From Lachnospiraceae bacterium UBA935 (lineage in GTDB: Bacteria > Bacillota > Clostridia > Lachnospirales > Lachnospiraceae): a DNA stretch of 11,797 bases. Positions 1 through 7,239 of this stretch are shown here, one piece after another. Numbering within the stretch: the stretch's first letter is position 1; the number at the start of each line of letters is the position of its first letter. Below the pieces are notes generated by a model. The model searched no databases. It was not told where the DNA came from and was given only the letters and a program-made list of their open reading frames with translations. The stretch spans positions 1 to 11,797 of the forward strand of contig DBDJ01000009.1 of NCBI GenBank assembly GCA_002293525.1, given 5' to 3'. The position numbers and the translations under genes are program-made.

Positions 1-24
1 AACGTCACATAATCGATTTTTGCC

Positions 25-420
25 ATGCGCTATAATTACCTGACAGACACCATGCGGCTGGAAGAAGCGCGGGAACTGGCCCGAAGGATCATGGCGGAAG
101 GCGATAAGTTGCCGGAGCTGTATAGGCAGGAGTTCCGTTGCCAATTATTGTTTTATGAGATCATCTGGGAACGGCGCCGTGAAGAAATAGAACGTCTCTA
201 TACCAAGGAATTAAAGCGGTACATAGAAGCGGGGGCAACCCATTTATCCAATCTCCGCCTTCAGTATGCATATGAAATGCTGGTTACCCATGATGACAAG
301 GCGGCCGAAACAATGGCAGCCCGCTTCCATAAGGCTTGCCTGACCTATCCGAATATCGGCGACATAGCCGGCGAACAGGAAATGATGGCCATGATTGATA
401 ATCTTGCCAATATTGCATAG
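25..420 (+). CDS. Unrecognised helical protein, probable C-terminal fragment
   Basis: The 131-residue product is highly charged and looks entirely alpha-helical, with repeated Glu/Arg-rich helices (for example LEEARELARRI near residues 11-21 and RRREEIERLY near 50-59), as in TPR-like tails of larger proteins. I do not recognise the family and assign no function. It has no signal peptide or membrane segment. The start is doubtful: an in-frame stop lies at 10-12, and neither ATG 25 nor ATG 52 has a Shine-Dalgarno sequence. In another frame, positions 3-35 read RHIIDFCHAL before a stop, which would join naturally to YNYLTDTM if one base were removed near 30-35. The reading frame may therefore be a frameshifted 3' end of a longer gene that begins outside the window. 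It converges on the symporter gene with 15 bp between the two stops. Confidence 0.5.
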   Translation: MRYNYLTDTMRLEEARELARRIMAEGDKLPELYRQEFRCQLLFYEIIWERRREEIERLYTKELKRYIEAGATHLSNLRLQYAYEMLVTHDDKAAETMAARFHKACLTYPNIGDIAGEQEMMAMIDNLANIA

Positions 421-435
421 GGGAGATTAAAGCGC

Positions 436-1746
436 TCACACCGTCCGTATCTTATGTTGCAGCAGATACAAGGCGGCAACATTGGGTATTATCATCATGG
501 CATTGATCAGGTCGGTACACTCCCAGACTACATGCAGCGGGATAACGGCGCCGATGTATATCATGACGATATAGATGATCTTGTATAAGGGGATGCCGCC
601 CGTTCCGGTCAGATATTCCATGGCTCGCTCTCCGATATAGGACCAGCCGATCAGGGTAGTGATCGCAAAGGCAATCAGGCAGCAGGAGAGGAAAACATTG
701 CCGAAAACCGGAAATGAGGAAAAAGCGGCATCAGTAAGTCCGGCTTCGTTCACCCCCAGAACGGAAGCCGGGTTTTTTAACATATTCGACACGATCACCA
801 GCCCGGAAAGTAGACACATAACTACCGTATCCCAGAAAACAGCGGTCATCGAGACATAGGCCTGTTTTACGGGAGAGGGGGTATCGGTAGCGGCGGCCGC
901 AACCGCGGCTGTTCCGATGCCGGCTTCATTGGTGAAAAGCCCGCGGGCAATACCGTATCTGGCCGCCGCCATCAAGGAGGAGCCGACGACGCCGCCGAGG
1001 GCGGCTTGGGGCATCAGGGCATGCCGTAAGATCACGGCAATGACGGTACCCAGCACATCCCGGTTCATCCAGAGTAAGATCAGGCAGCCGCCGGTATACA
1101 GGATTCCCAGCACCGGCACCAGTCGGACACAAAAATTGCCGATAGCTTTGATGCCGCCTATCAGTACCAGCCCGGCCGTGACAGCGGCGGCAAAACCGAC
1201 GATGTGCGGAGAAAGCCCGAAGCTGACCGCAGCCGTCTGCGTAATAGAATTGGACTGCGTGGTGCAGCCGACGCCAAAGGCAGTGAGGAGGGTCAGGACA
1301 GCATAGATTTTCCCGATTGATTTTTTATGTAGACCATTTTTCCATACATACATGGGTCCGCCTTTGTATGTGCCGTCCGGATTCCGCGACCGGTATTTAA
1401 CCCCAAGGAAGCACTCCCCATAGGCCGTCGCCATCCCTAGGACGCCGGTCAGCCAGCACCAGAAGACGGCACCAGGACCGCCCAAGGCCACGGCGGTGGA
1501 AACCCCGATGATGTTACCGGTTCCTAAGGTGGCCGCCAGGGTCGTCGCCAGCGTAGCAAACACCGAGAGATTCTGTCCGTCGATGCCCTGTTCGGGAGTG
1601 ACCGACAGCTTAATTGCCTTGATAATGTTTTTCTGCGGAAACTTCAGGCGGATGGTAAAGAATAAGTGGGTGCCCATCAGTAGATACAGGAAGGGTCCGC
1701 CCCACAGGAACGCGTTGGCTTTTTCAATCAGTTGGATAAAAGGCAA
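436..1746 (-). CDS. Sodium:alanine/glycine symporter (AGCS family)
   Basis: This 436-residue inner-membrane protein should import alanine or glycine with Na+. About ten or more hydrophobic segments run through its length, and the size is normal for the family. Diagnostic AGCS features are visible: GTGNIIGV at residues 75-82, the signature around PGAVFWCW at 91-98, and the conserved glutamate E111 followed by GVKYR. A GIARGLFTNEAGIGTA-type segment lies in the middle, as in AlsT/DagA/YrbD proteins. The start is TTG at 1746; on the minus strand AGAGG lies 5 bases upstream, and no better start is in frame. The gene stands alone on the minus strand, convergent with the small gene before it. Family assignment is firm; the exact amino acid carried cannot be told from sequence. 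Confidence 0.93.
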   Translation of the reverse strand: MPFIQLIEKANAFLWGGPFLYLLMGTHLFFTIRLKFPQKNIIKAIKLSVTPEQGIDGQNLSVFATLATTLAATLGTGNIIGVSTAVALGGPGAVFWCWLTGVLGMATAYGECFLGVKYRSRNPDGTYKGGPMYVWKNGLHKKSIGKIYAVLTLLTAFGVGCTTQSNSITQTAAVSFGLSPHIVGFAAAVTAGLVLIGGIKAIGNFCVRLVPVLGILYTGGCLILLWMNRDVLGTVIAVILRHALMPQAALGGVVGSSLMAAARYGIARGLFTNEAGIGTAAVAAAATDTPSPVKQAYVSMTAVFWDTVVMCLLSGLVIVSNMLKNPASVLGVNEAGLTDAAFSSFPVFGNVFLSCCLIAFAITTLIGWSYIGERAMEYLTGTGGIPLYKIIYIVMIYIGAVIPLHVVWECTDLINAMMIIPNVAALYLLQHKIRTV

Positions 1747-1804
1747 TCTGACCTCTTTATAAGCATAAGGATTCCGCTGTTACGGTAAAATTTAAACGGA
1801 TATG

Positions 1805-1842
1805 CTTGGGTATTTTATACAGTATATAATAGTTGGCCCAAG
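1805..1842 (-). promoter_or_regulatory. Promoter and dyad upstream of the symporter gene
   Basis: On the minus strand TTGGGC (complement of 1836-1841) and TATAAA (complement of 1814-1819) are separated by 16 bp and could form the symporter promoter, giving a leader of about 60 nt. The same stretch is an imperfect palindrome: TATTTTATAC (1811-1820) and GTATATAATA (1822-1831) are inverted copies with one mismatch around a central A. CTTGGG (1805-1810) and CCCAAG (1837-1842) form an outer inverted pair. A dyad over the -10 region suggests an operator. This is read by eye only. Confidence 0.4.
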
Positions 1843-1941
1843 TTTATGTGCATCTGTGTTTCAAAGGTGCCATTGGAGACTAATTGTGCGAATCTGCTAC
1901 GGCGGTGATCTTTGCTATCAGCTGGGGGGGGGTAGGCGGTC

Positions 1942-2240
1942 CGGTCATCGTTGCGCGGTTATCGTTGCGCGGTCATCGTCATATTACCCGGGCCTCATCG
2001 GCGCCAGTTCCGGCTCCCGAAAATAAGTGAAGACTAAGTTTCCCGCCCAAAGTACTAGCAGCATTCCGTGTCGTCAGCAAGCGCCATCCATGGCGCGTGC
2101 TGACTTGGCCGGCCCTCCTTGGCCGTCCACCACTGGTTTTTTGTTTGGCGAGAAACTAAGTTTCACTAATTTTCTCCCGCAAGGAACCGGCGCCGATGAG
2201 GCCCGGGCAATATGACGATTCGGAATTTCAACTGGACAGG
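1942..2240 (+). repeat. Palindromic element E1 (about 245-bp core plus ends)
   Basis: The core runs from 1975 to 2219. Its first 37 bases and the reverse complement of its last 37 match at 35 positions, and weaker complementarity continues to about 70 bp per arm. The centre holds two hairpins: 2073-2104 (GTCAGCA pairing with TGCTGAC, GCGCCAT with ATGGCGC) and 2107-2128 (CGGCC pairing with GGCCG). The whole could fold into a long stem with two apical arms. Outside the left end are two 14-bp repeats, CGGTCATCGTTGCG and CGGTTATCGTTGCG (1942-1969), plus a partial third. The right end carries about 20 bp (2220-2240) shared with E2. I see no credible gene in it: short reading frames cross it but lack ribosome binding sites and recognisable domains. 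The family is unrecognised. Confidence 0.8.
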
Positions 2241-2288
2241 ACGTTTAGGGACGTTTAAGGACGTTTAAAGATACTTAAGGACGATAAA
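2239..2288 (+). repeat. 10-bp tandem repeats, unit GGACGTTTAA
   Basis: Five successive decamers follow element E1. Three are near-perfect (2239-2248, 2249-2258, 2259-2268), and two are degenerate (AGATACTTAA at 2269-2278 and GGACGATAAA at 2279-2288). The remaining spacer to about 2510 contains only a small inverted repeat (GCCAGAA 2364-2370 with TTCTGGC 2387-2393) and no gene I can support. Confidence 0.7.
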
Positions 2289-2510
2289 GATTAAACTGAG
2301 ACACTTAAAAATCTTTCGCCTGTAAGGAGCCAGACAGATTAAACCAGTTTATTTCGTCCTTTGGCCAGAAAAATGAAAATCATCTCTTCTGGCTGGCGGA
2401 GTGGCGGGTAAAGAATCGATAAATGGCCTGAATTTTAGCGAAACAGCTTGTTACTGTTCACAGGTAGTATTCCGCGAGGTGTTTTGCACAAAAGTATTAC
2501 GTTTCTTAAA

Positions 2511-2854
2511 CCATCCAGTTGAGATACCGAATCGTCATATTGCCCAAGCATCATCGGCTCAGGTGACTTGCGGCAGAAAATTAGTGCAGCTTATTTCTTG
2601 CCCCACGATAAATCAGGGTTGGGCGGCCACGGATGGCCGACCAAGCCGTCACGCGCCACGGACGGCGCTTGACGGCGACACGGAAGCTGCCAATATTGGG
2701 GCGCAAGAAATTTAGCGGAACTTATTTTCGAGAGCCGGAACCGGAGCCGATGATGCTTGGGCAATATGGCGATGACCGCTAAAACAAATAAGATGACCGC
2801 TAAAACAAATAAGATGACCGCTAAAACAAATAAGATGACCGCTAAAACAAATAA
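2511..2854 (-). repeat. Palindromic element E2, inverted copy of E1
   Basis: Read on the minus strand this element aligns with E1 along its whole length. The core is 2531-2773 (243 bp); the two apical hairpins correspond to 2645-2676 and 2621-2642, and the shared 20-bp end lies at 2511-2530. Its terminal arms match each other at about 33 of 37 positions. Where the E2 arms differ from E1 (CCCAAG for CCCGGG, GCATC for GCCTC, GGCTC for GGCGC), both arms carry the change. The outward side carries four tandem 21-bp units. E1 and E2 face each other, with the tandem-repeat ends outward and about 270 bp between them. The element lies directly upstream of the trkA promoter. No coding potential is credible. 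Confidence 0.8.
2771..2854 (+). repeat. Four perfect 21-bp tandem repeats
   Basis: The unit GATGACCGCTAAAACAAATA followed by A occurs four times without a change (2771-2791, 2792-2812, 2813-2833, 2834-2854). The first ten bases of the unit, GATGACCGCT, include the outer end of element E2, so the array looks like repeated duplication of the element end plus 11 bp of flank. There are no spacers, so this is not a CRISPR array. It ends 39 bp before the -35 box of the trkA promoter. Confidence 0.9.
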
Positions 2855-2893
2855 CAACAGCCGACAGCGAAAATAATTCTATACCTATATATA

Positions 2894-2921
2894 TTGCTAT
2901 TTTCAACAGATGGAGTATACT
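2894..2921 (+). promoter_or_regulatory. Promoter of the trkA-trkH cluster
   Basis: TTGCTA (2894-2899) and TATACT (2916-2921) are spaced by 16 bp and fit a sigma-A promoter. Transcription would start near 2928, leaving a leader of about 54 nt before the trkA ATG. AGGAG at 2970-2974 is 7 bases before the start codon. Confidence 0.6.
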
Positions 2922-2981
2922 ATTTATGTATGCAAAAGACACAATACCCTCAACTGAAACACTACGGACAGGAGACAAAAG

Positions 2982-4343
2982 ATGCGCATAATAATTATAG
3001 GCTGCGGTAACGTAGGCATGGCACTCATCGAGCAGCTCTGCACAGAAGACGAAGGGCATGACCTGACGGTAATTGATTCCCGGGCGGAGTACGTACAGGC
3101 GGCGGCTGACCGTTTTGATGTAAGAGGCATTATCGGGAACGGTGCCAGCTACTCCATACAGAAGGAGGCCGGGATTGAGACCGCCAACCTGCTGATTGCC
3201 GTCACCGGCTCGGATGAGCTCAACCTCCTCTGCTGCCTGTTCGCTAGAAGAAAACGTGACTGTCACACGATCGCCAGAGTCAGGAACCCGATTTATAATA
3301 AAGAAGTAGCCTACATCATGGAAGAAATGGGCATCGCCATGATCGTTAATCCAGAATACACGGCAGCCATGGAAATGTCCAACTTGTTAAAGTTTCCGTC
3401 TGCATTGGAAATTAATACCTTTGCCAAAGGGCGGGTAGAGCTGGTAAAATGTATAGTAGAGGATGATTCCGTTTTACGCGGCCTGTCGCTTAAAGAAGTC
3501 TCCGATCGTTTCCGCTGCAACGTGCTGATCAGCATCGTGGAGCGGGGAGATGAGGTGTTTATTCCGTCGGGTAATTTTGTCCTACGGGCTAAGGATGAGA
3601 TTTCCATTATGGGCACCACTAAAAACATGGTCACCTTCTTTAAAAAAATGGGACTTCCGACCGCCAGGGCCAAGAGCGCGATGCTCATCGGCGGCGGTGA
3701 GATTGCTTTTTATTTGACTAAGGCGCTGCTCCATGTCGGCACCGATGTCAAGATCATCGAGAAGGACAGGAAGCGCTGCCTGGAACTGAGCGAAGCTTTC
3801 CCGCAAGCAATCATTATCAACGGAGATGGTTCTGACCGGAACCTGTTGCTGGAGGAAGGCTTAGAAAATACCGAGTCCTTTGTAGCGCTTACCAATAAAG
3901 ACGAAGAAAATATTTTCATGAGCCTCTATGCCAAAAGTGTCTCACGGGCCAAGCTGATTACCCGGGTACACCGCATCGCGTTCGACGATATCTTGGAAGG
4001 ACTGGAGCTCGGCAGCCTGATTTATCCCAAACACATTACGGCGGAATATATTCTCCGTTATGTGCGGGCGATGCACAATTCGCTGGAAAGCCATATCGAG
4101 ACGCTGCACCGCCTGAACAATGATAAAGCGGAAGCTCTGGAATTTTACATAAAGAAAGACGGCCCAGTGGTGGGGAAAGCTCTGAAGGATCTGAAATTAA
4201 AGCCCAATATCCTGATCGGCGTCATCAATCATAAAGACAGTACCCTGATTCCTGGCGGTCAGGACATGATCCGGGTCGGGGATACGGTAGTGGTGATTAC
4301 GACAGTTTCTGGCCTAGACGAGATTGCGGATATTCTATTGTGA
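2982..4343 (+). CDS. trkA: Trk potassium uptake regulator TrkA (two RCK modules)
   Basis: This is the cytoplasmic NAD(H)-binding gating subunit of a Trk potassium uptake system; it forms a ring under the TrkH channel. The 453-residue length is typical for a TrkA with two RCK_N/RCK_C units. The first Rossmann fold begins at residue 1 with GCGNVG at 7-12, followed by an acidic end of the second strand in VIDSRAEY. The second begins near residue 234 with MLIGGGEIA and has VKIIEKDRKRC after it. RCK_C segments follow each fold; the last ends with IPGGQDMIRVGDTVVVIT near the C-terminus. The ATG start has AGGAG 7 bases upstream. The next gene, trkH, starts only 22 bases after the stop, so the two are surely co-transcribed. 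Confidence 0.95.
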   Translation: MRIIIIGCGNVGMALIEQLCTEDEGHDLTVIDSRAEYVQAAADRFDVRGIIGNGASYSIQKEAGIETANLLIAVTGSDELNLLCCLFARRKRDCHTIARVRNPIYNKEVAYIMEEMGIAMIVNPEYTAAMEMSNLLKFPSALEINTFAKGRVELVKCIVEDDSVLRGLSLKEVSDRFRCNVLISIVERGDEVFIPSGNFVLRAKDEISIMGTTKNMVTFFKKMGLPTARAKSAMLIGGGEIAFYLTKALLHVGTDVKIIEKDRKRCLELSEAFPQAIIINGDGSDRNLLLEEGLENTESFVALTNKDEENIFMSLYAKSVSRAKLITRVHRIAFDDILEGLELGSLIYPKHITAEYILRYVRAMHNSLESHIETLHRLNNDKAEALEFYIKKDGPVVGKALKDLKLKPNILIGVINHKDSTLIPGGQDMIRVGDTVVVITTVSGLDEIADILL

Positions 4344-4365
4344 AAGGGGAACGGGAAAAGACGGG

Positions 4366-5802
4366 ATGAATTATTCAATTATACGTTATATTTTGTTCTG
4401 TGTCCTAGAGTTTACCGGGGTTTTTATGTCGCTGCCTTGTCTGGTCGCAGTGATTTATCAGGAAAAAAGTGGGTTTGCTTTTTTGGCGGTGATGCTGTTC
4501 GCCCTGCTTGCCGGGGCGGTCGGCCGACGGTTTAAGCCGAAAAGTAAAGTGTTTTATGCTAGGGAAGGGTTTGTGACAGTGTCCTTAAGCTGGCTGCTCT
4601 TAAGCGTTGTCGGGGCGCTGCCGTTTTTCTTGAGCGGCGAGATCCCGTCATTTACGGATGCGCTTTATGAGACGATTGCCGGTCTTACGACCACCGGAAA
4701 CAGTATTTTGCCGGATGTGGAAGTTCTGTCCCGATGCATCCAGTTCTGGCGGCTGTTTACCCACTGGATCGGCGGCATGGGGGTGCTGGTGCTGATCCTG
4801 GCGGTACTGCCCCTGTCCGGCAGCTATAACATGCATCTGATGCGGGCTGAAAGCCCGGGTCCGTCGGTGGGCAAACTGGTTCCGAAGGTAAGGCAGACGG
4901 CCATCATATTATACGGGATTTATGTCGCGCTGACCGTGGTTCAGGTAATCGCCCTGCTGATCGCCGGCCTGCCCCTTTTTGATTCGCTTACGATGAGTTT
5001 TTCCACCATGGGTACCGGCGGATTCGGTATCGTTAACAGCAGCGCGGCAGGCTATAGCGCGCCGGTTCAGGTTATATTACTGGTTTTCATGTTACTGTGC
5101 GGTATCAACTTTAATATTTATTATCTGTTCTTAATTAAGAAGCCCAAGGATGTCCTGCTTAATACGGAAATGCGCTGGTATCTGGTCTTCATACTGTTAT
5201 CAGCGGGGTGTTTCCTAGTGAATATCCGCCCCCTTTTTGATAGCCTTGGCGAAGCCCTGCGGCACTCCTTGTTCCAGTCGGTATCGATCATTACGACGAC
5301 CGGCCTGACGACCACGAATTATATGCAGTGGCCGGTCCTGACCCAGACCGTGATCTTCCTGCTGTCGATCTGCGGTGCCTGTGCCGGCAGTACCGGCGGC
5401 GGCTTTAAGGTATCGCGGGTGATTATCCTGTTTAGGACGGTGCAGAACGAGATGCTTCACGTGATCCATCCCAAGAGCGTGCGCAAAGTCCAGTATGACG
5501 GCCGCAATCTAGGCGGGGAGGTGACCAAGTCGGTACAGGTGTACTTGGTCATTTATGTAATGGTATTTCTGGGATCAGCCTTGCTGATTGCCGGAGACGG
5601 ATTTGATTTTACCACCAATATGTCAGCGATTGTTGCCTGCCTCAACAATATCGGGCCGGGGCTGAATGCGGTCGGGCCGGCGGGGAATTTTTCGATTTTC
5701 TCCGAATTTTCAAAATACGTATTGATGTTTGACATGCTGATCGGAAGGCTGGAGCTGATCCCCCTTTTGATTCTGCTGACTCCGCGAACATGGAAAAAAT
5801 AG
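4366..5802 (+). CDS. trkH: Trk potassium channel subunit TrkH
   Basis: This integral membrane protein of the TrkH/TrkG/KtrB superfamily forms the potassium pathway gated by TrkA. I place the start at ATG 4366 (478 residues) because the protein then begins MNYSIIRYILF, as is usual in the family. The in-frame TTG at 4324 would overlap trkA and add a charged leader. GGGA at 4353-4356 is 9 bases upstream. The four pore-loop filter glycines are visible: TTTGNS (G111), STMGTGGFG (G216), TTTGLTT (G313) and NNIGPG (G430). The gene is preceded by its partner trkA and followed after 49 bp by the DUF3810 gene. All four pore repeats are present, so it appears intact. Confidence 0.95.
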   Translation: MNYSIIRYILFCVLEFTGVFMSLPCLVAVIYQEKSGFAFLAVMLFALLAGAVGRRFKPKSKVFYAREGFVTVSLSWLLLSVVGALPFFLSGEIPSFTDALYETIAGLTTTGNSILPDVEVLSRCIQFWRLFTHWIGGMGVLVLILAVLPLSGSYNMHLMRAESPGPSVGKLVPKVRQTAIILYGIYVALTVVQVIALLIAGLPLFDSLTMSFSTMGTGGFGIVNSSAAGYSAPVQVILLVFMLLCGINFNIYYLFLIKKPKDVLLNTEMRWYLVFILLSAGCFLVNIRPLFDSLGEALRHSLFQSVSIITTTGLTTTNYMQWPVLTQTVIFLLSICGACAGSTGGGFKVSRVIILFRTVQNEMLHVIHPKSVRKVQYDGRNLGGEVTKSVQVYLVIYVMVFLGSALLIAGDGFDFTTNMSAIVACLNNIGPGLNAVGPAGNFSIFSEFSKYVLMFDMLIGRLELIPLLILLTPRTWKK

Positions 5803-5851
5803 CGTCCGGCAGATGATGCGAGGCCGATACGCTCTTCTAGGAGGATAGAGA

Positions 5852-6976
5852 TTGCTGTTTAAAAAAGCTGTCAAATACATACCGGCGTCTCTGTTTCTGT
5901 CGGCAGTAGTCTTAAACGCTGTGGCATGGAGCAGTACGTCGTTTTGTGATTTCTATGTGACCCATATATTTCCAGCGGCAGCGGAAACCTACGGACGTTT
6001 TTCGGCACTGTTTCCTTTTTCGCTGGGGGAATGGATGCTGGCTGCCGCTTTTCTAATGATCGCCCTGCTGGCAGGGGGAGGGCTGGCCTGCCTGGGCGCC
6101 CGTAGGCTGTTTCTGTGGTACCGCCGCTATCTCAAGCTCTGTGGGACGATTGCTTCCGTGGTCTGTCTGGTCATGACGCTCAATTGCTTTATCCTCTATC
6201 ACTGTTCGCCAATTACCGACGTGTACGAGATAGGAGAGCAGGAGGGGAGAGCGTATAGCTTGGAAGAGCTGGCCTTGCTGCGGGACTATGTGGTTGAACA
6301 GGCCAATGAACTGGCACAACAGTTGCCGCGGGATGAAGAAGGCTATATCGATGAAGCCGCCGCCGGCGACATCTTAGCCCGCGCCAAGGCGGAAATGAGC
6401 CGTCTGGGCGAGACATATCCGAGGCTTTCCGGCTATTACCCTGAGCCTAAGCCTTTCTTCAGCTCACATTTCTTTAGCCAGCAGTATATCATGGGATATT
6501 ATTTCCCGTTTTCCATGGAAGCTAACTATAACGACACCATGTATGTAGTCAACAAGCCGACCACCTTATGCCACGAGCTTTCACATCTGAAAGGGTTTAT
6601 CTACGAAGATGAGGCTAATTTTATCGGCTTTTTGGCCTGCGTGGATTCTGCGGATCCTTTGTTCCGTTACAGTGCCTATCTGAGCGTGATCAGCTACCTA
6701 GACTATGACTTCTATGAAGCGACCGGCTGGGATGCCGAAGCCTACCGCACCCATCCGTCCATCAGTGAGCTGGTAAGGCGCGACGATATCTTCCTGACCC
6801 CGGAAGCTTGGGAGCAGGTGGAGGAGACAGCCCTGCTGGACACTGAACTGGTTAGGGAGGTCTCCGGCGAAATCATCGAGACCAACCTCACCCTGAACGG
6901 CGTCACCGACGGCGCGGCCAGCTACGGAAGGGTGGTCGGGCTGCTGCTAACATATTATGACGGGAAACTGTGGTGA
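5852..6976 (+). CDS. DUF3810 membrane protein, putative zinc metallopeptidase
   Basis: This 374-residue protein has three hydrophobic segments in its first third (about residues 8-27, 55-79 and 96-116), then a long soluble part. That part carries HELSH at residues 241-245 followed by KGFIYEDEANFIGFLAC. HExxH is the zinc-binding motif of gluzincin-type metallopeptidases, and E252 or E254 could be the third ligand. This pattern is characteristic of DUF3810; activity and substrate are not known to me. The start is TTG at 5852 with AGGAGG at 5839-5844, 7 bases upstream. It follows trkH by 49 bp with no visible terminator, so it probably belongs to the same transcript. A role in membrane or envelope proteolysis is inference. 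Confidence 0.85.
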   Translation: MLFKKAVKYIPASLFLSAVVLNAVAWSSTSFCDFYVTHIFPAAAETYGRFSALFPFSLGEWMLAAAFLMIALLAGGGLACLGARRLFLWYRRYLKLCGTIASVVCLVMTLNCFILYHCSPITDVYEIGEQEGRAYSLEELALLRDYVVEQANELAQQLPRDEEGYIDEAAAGDILARAKAEMSRLGETYPRLSGYYPEPKPFFSSHFFSQQYIMGYYFPFSMEANYNDTMYVVNKPTTLCHELSHLKGFIYEDEANFIGFLACVDSADPLFRYSAYLSVISYLDYDFYEATGWDAEAYRTHPSISELVRRDDIFLTPEAWEQVEETALLDTELVREVSGEIIETNLTLNGVTDGAASYGRVVGLLLTYYDGKLW

Positions 6977-7039
6977 GAAGGACAAAACGAAAAGCTAAAA
7001 TGCGAAAAAAGGAAAAAAGGATAAATTTACACAAAACAG

Positions 7040-7068
7040 TTGACAATGTCCACAAAAACCTTTAAAAT
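7040..7068 (+). promoter_or_regulatory. Promoter of tRNA-Leu
   Basis: TTGACA (7040-7045) and TAAAAT (7063-7068) are spaced by exactly 17 bp and lie 11 bp before the mature tRNA 5' end. The -35 box is a full match to the consensus. This gives the tRNA its own strong promoter. Confidence 0.85.
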
Positions 7069-7079
7069 AGCATTTGCAT

Positions 7080-7162
7080 GCAGGAATGGCGGAATGGCAG
7101 ACGCGCACGGTTCAGGTCCGTGTGGTAGCAATACCATGAGAGTTCAAGTCTCTTTTCCTGCA
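7080..7162 (+). tRNA. tRNA-Leu, anticodon CAG
   Basis: The full cloverleaf can be folded by eye. The acceptor stem is GCAGGAA (7080-7086) with TTCCTGC (7155-7161), and the discriminator base is A. The D-arm region is TGGCGGAATGGCAGACGC. The anticodon stem CACGG/CCGTG encloses the loop TTCAGGT, giving anticodon CAG, which reads CUG leucine codons. The long class II variable arm TGGTA-GCAA-TACCA is typical of tRNA-Leu. The T arm is GAGAG-TTCAAGT-CTCTT. The 3' CCA is not encoded. The tRNA marks the change from core-like to accessory-like DNA, but I found no second copy of its 3' end in the window, so use as an attachment site is unproven. Confidence 0.96.
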
Positions 7163-7239
7163 CTATATCATGATTATACGAACCCTGTACCAATAGGGGA
7201 TGCGTGGGGGTTTGTGGTGTTTTTGAATGATGATTAGGT

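Noticed and set aside
1802..2215. Two consecutive plus-strand open frames of 74 and 62 codons
   Set aside because: They cross the palindromic element E1, have no ribosome binding sites and show no protein-like pattern.
2771..2854. Short regular repeats resembling a CRISPR array
   Set aside because: The units are contiguous 21-bp copies with no spacers between them, and no cas genes are nearby.
1942..2854. Composite transposon made of E1 and E2
   Set aside because: Neither element nor the spacer encodes a transposase, and no target duplication is visible outside the ends, so only a repeat pair is claimed.
2712..3266. Minus-strand reading frame with repeated LICFSGH peptides
   Set aside because: The peptide repeats come only from the 21-bp DNA array, and the rest of the frame lies opposite trkA without a homologous protein or its own signals.
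4324..4365. TTG start for trkH that overlaps trkA
   Set aside because: It adds 14 residues not expected in TrkH; ATG 4366 has better spacing and a family-like beginning.
7141..7162. Attachment site at the tRNA-Leu 3' end
   Set aside because: No second copy of this sequence is present in the window, and no integrase gene is seen.
7040..7237. 65-codon frame starting at TTG 7040
   Set aside because: It begins inside the tRNA promoter and runs through the tRNA gene.
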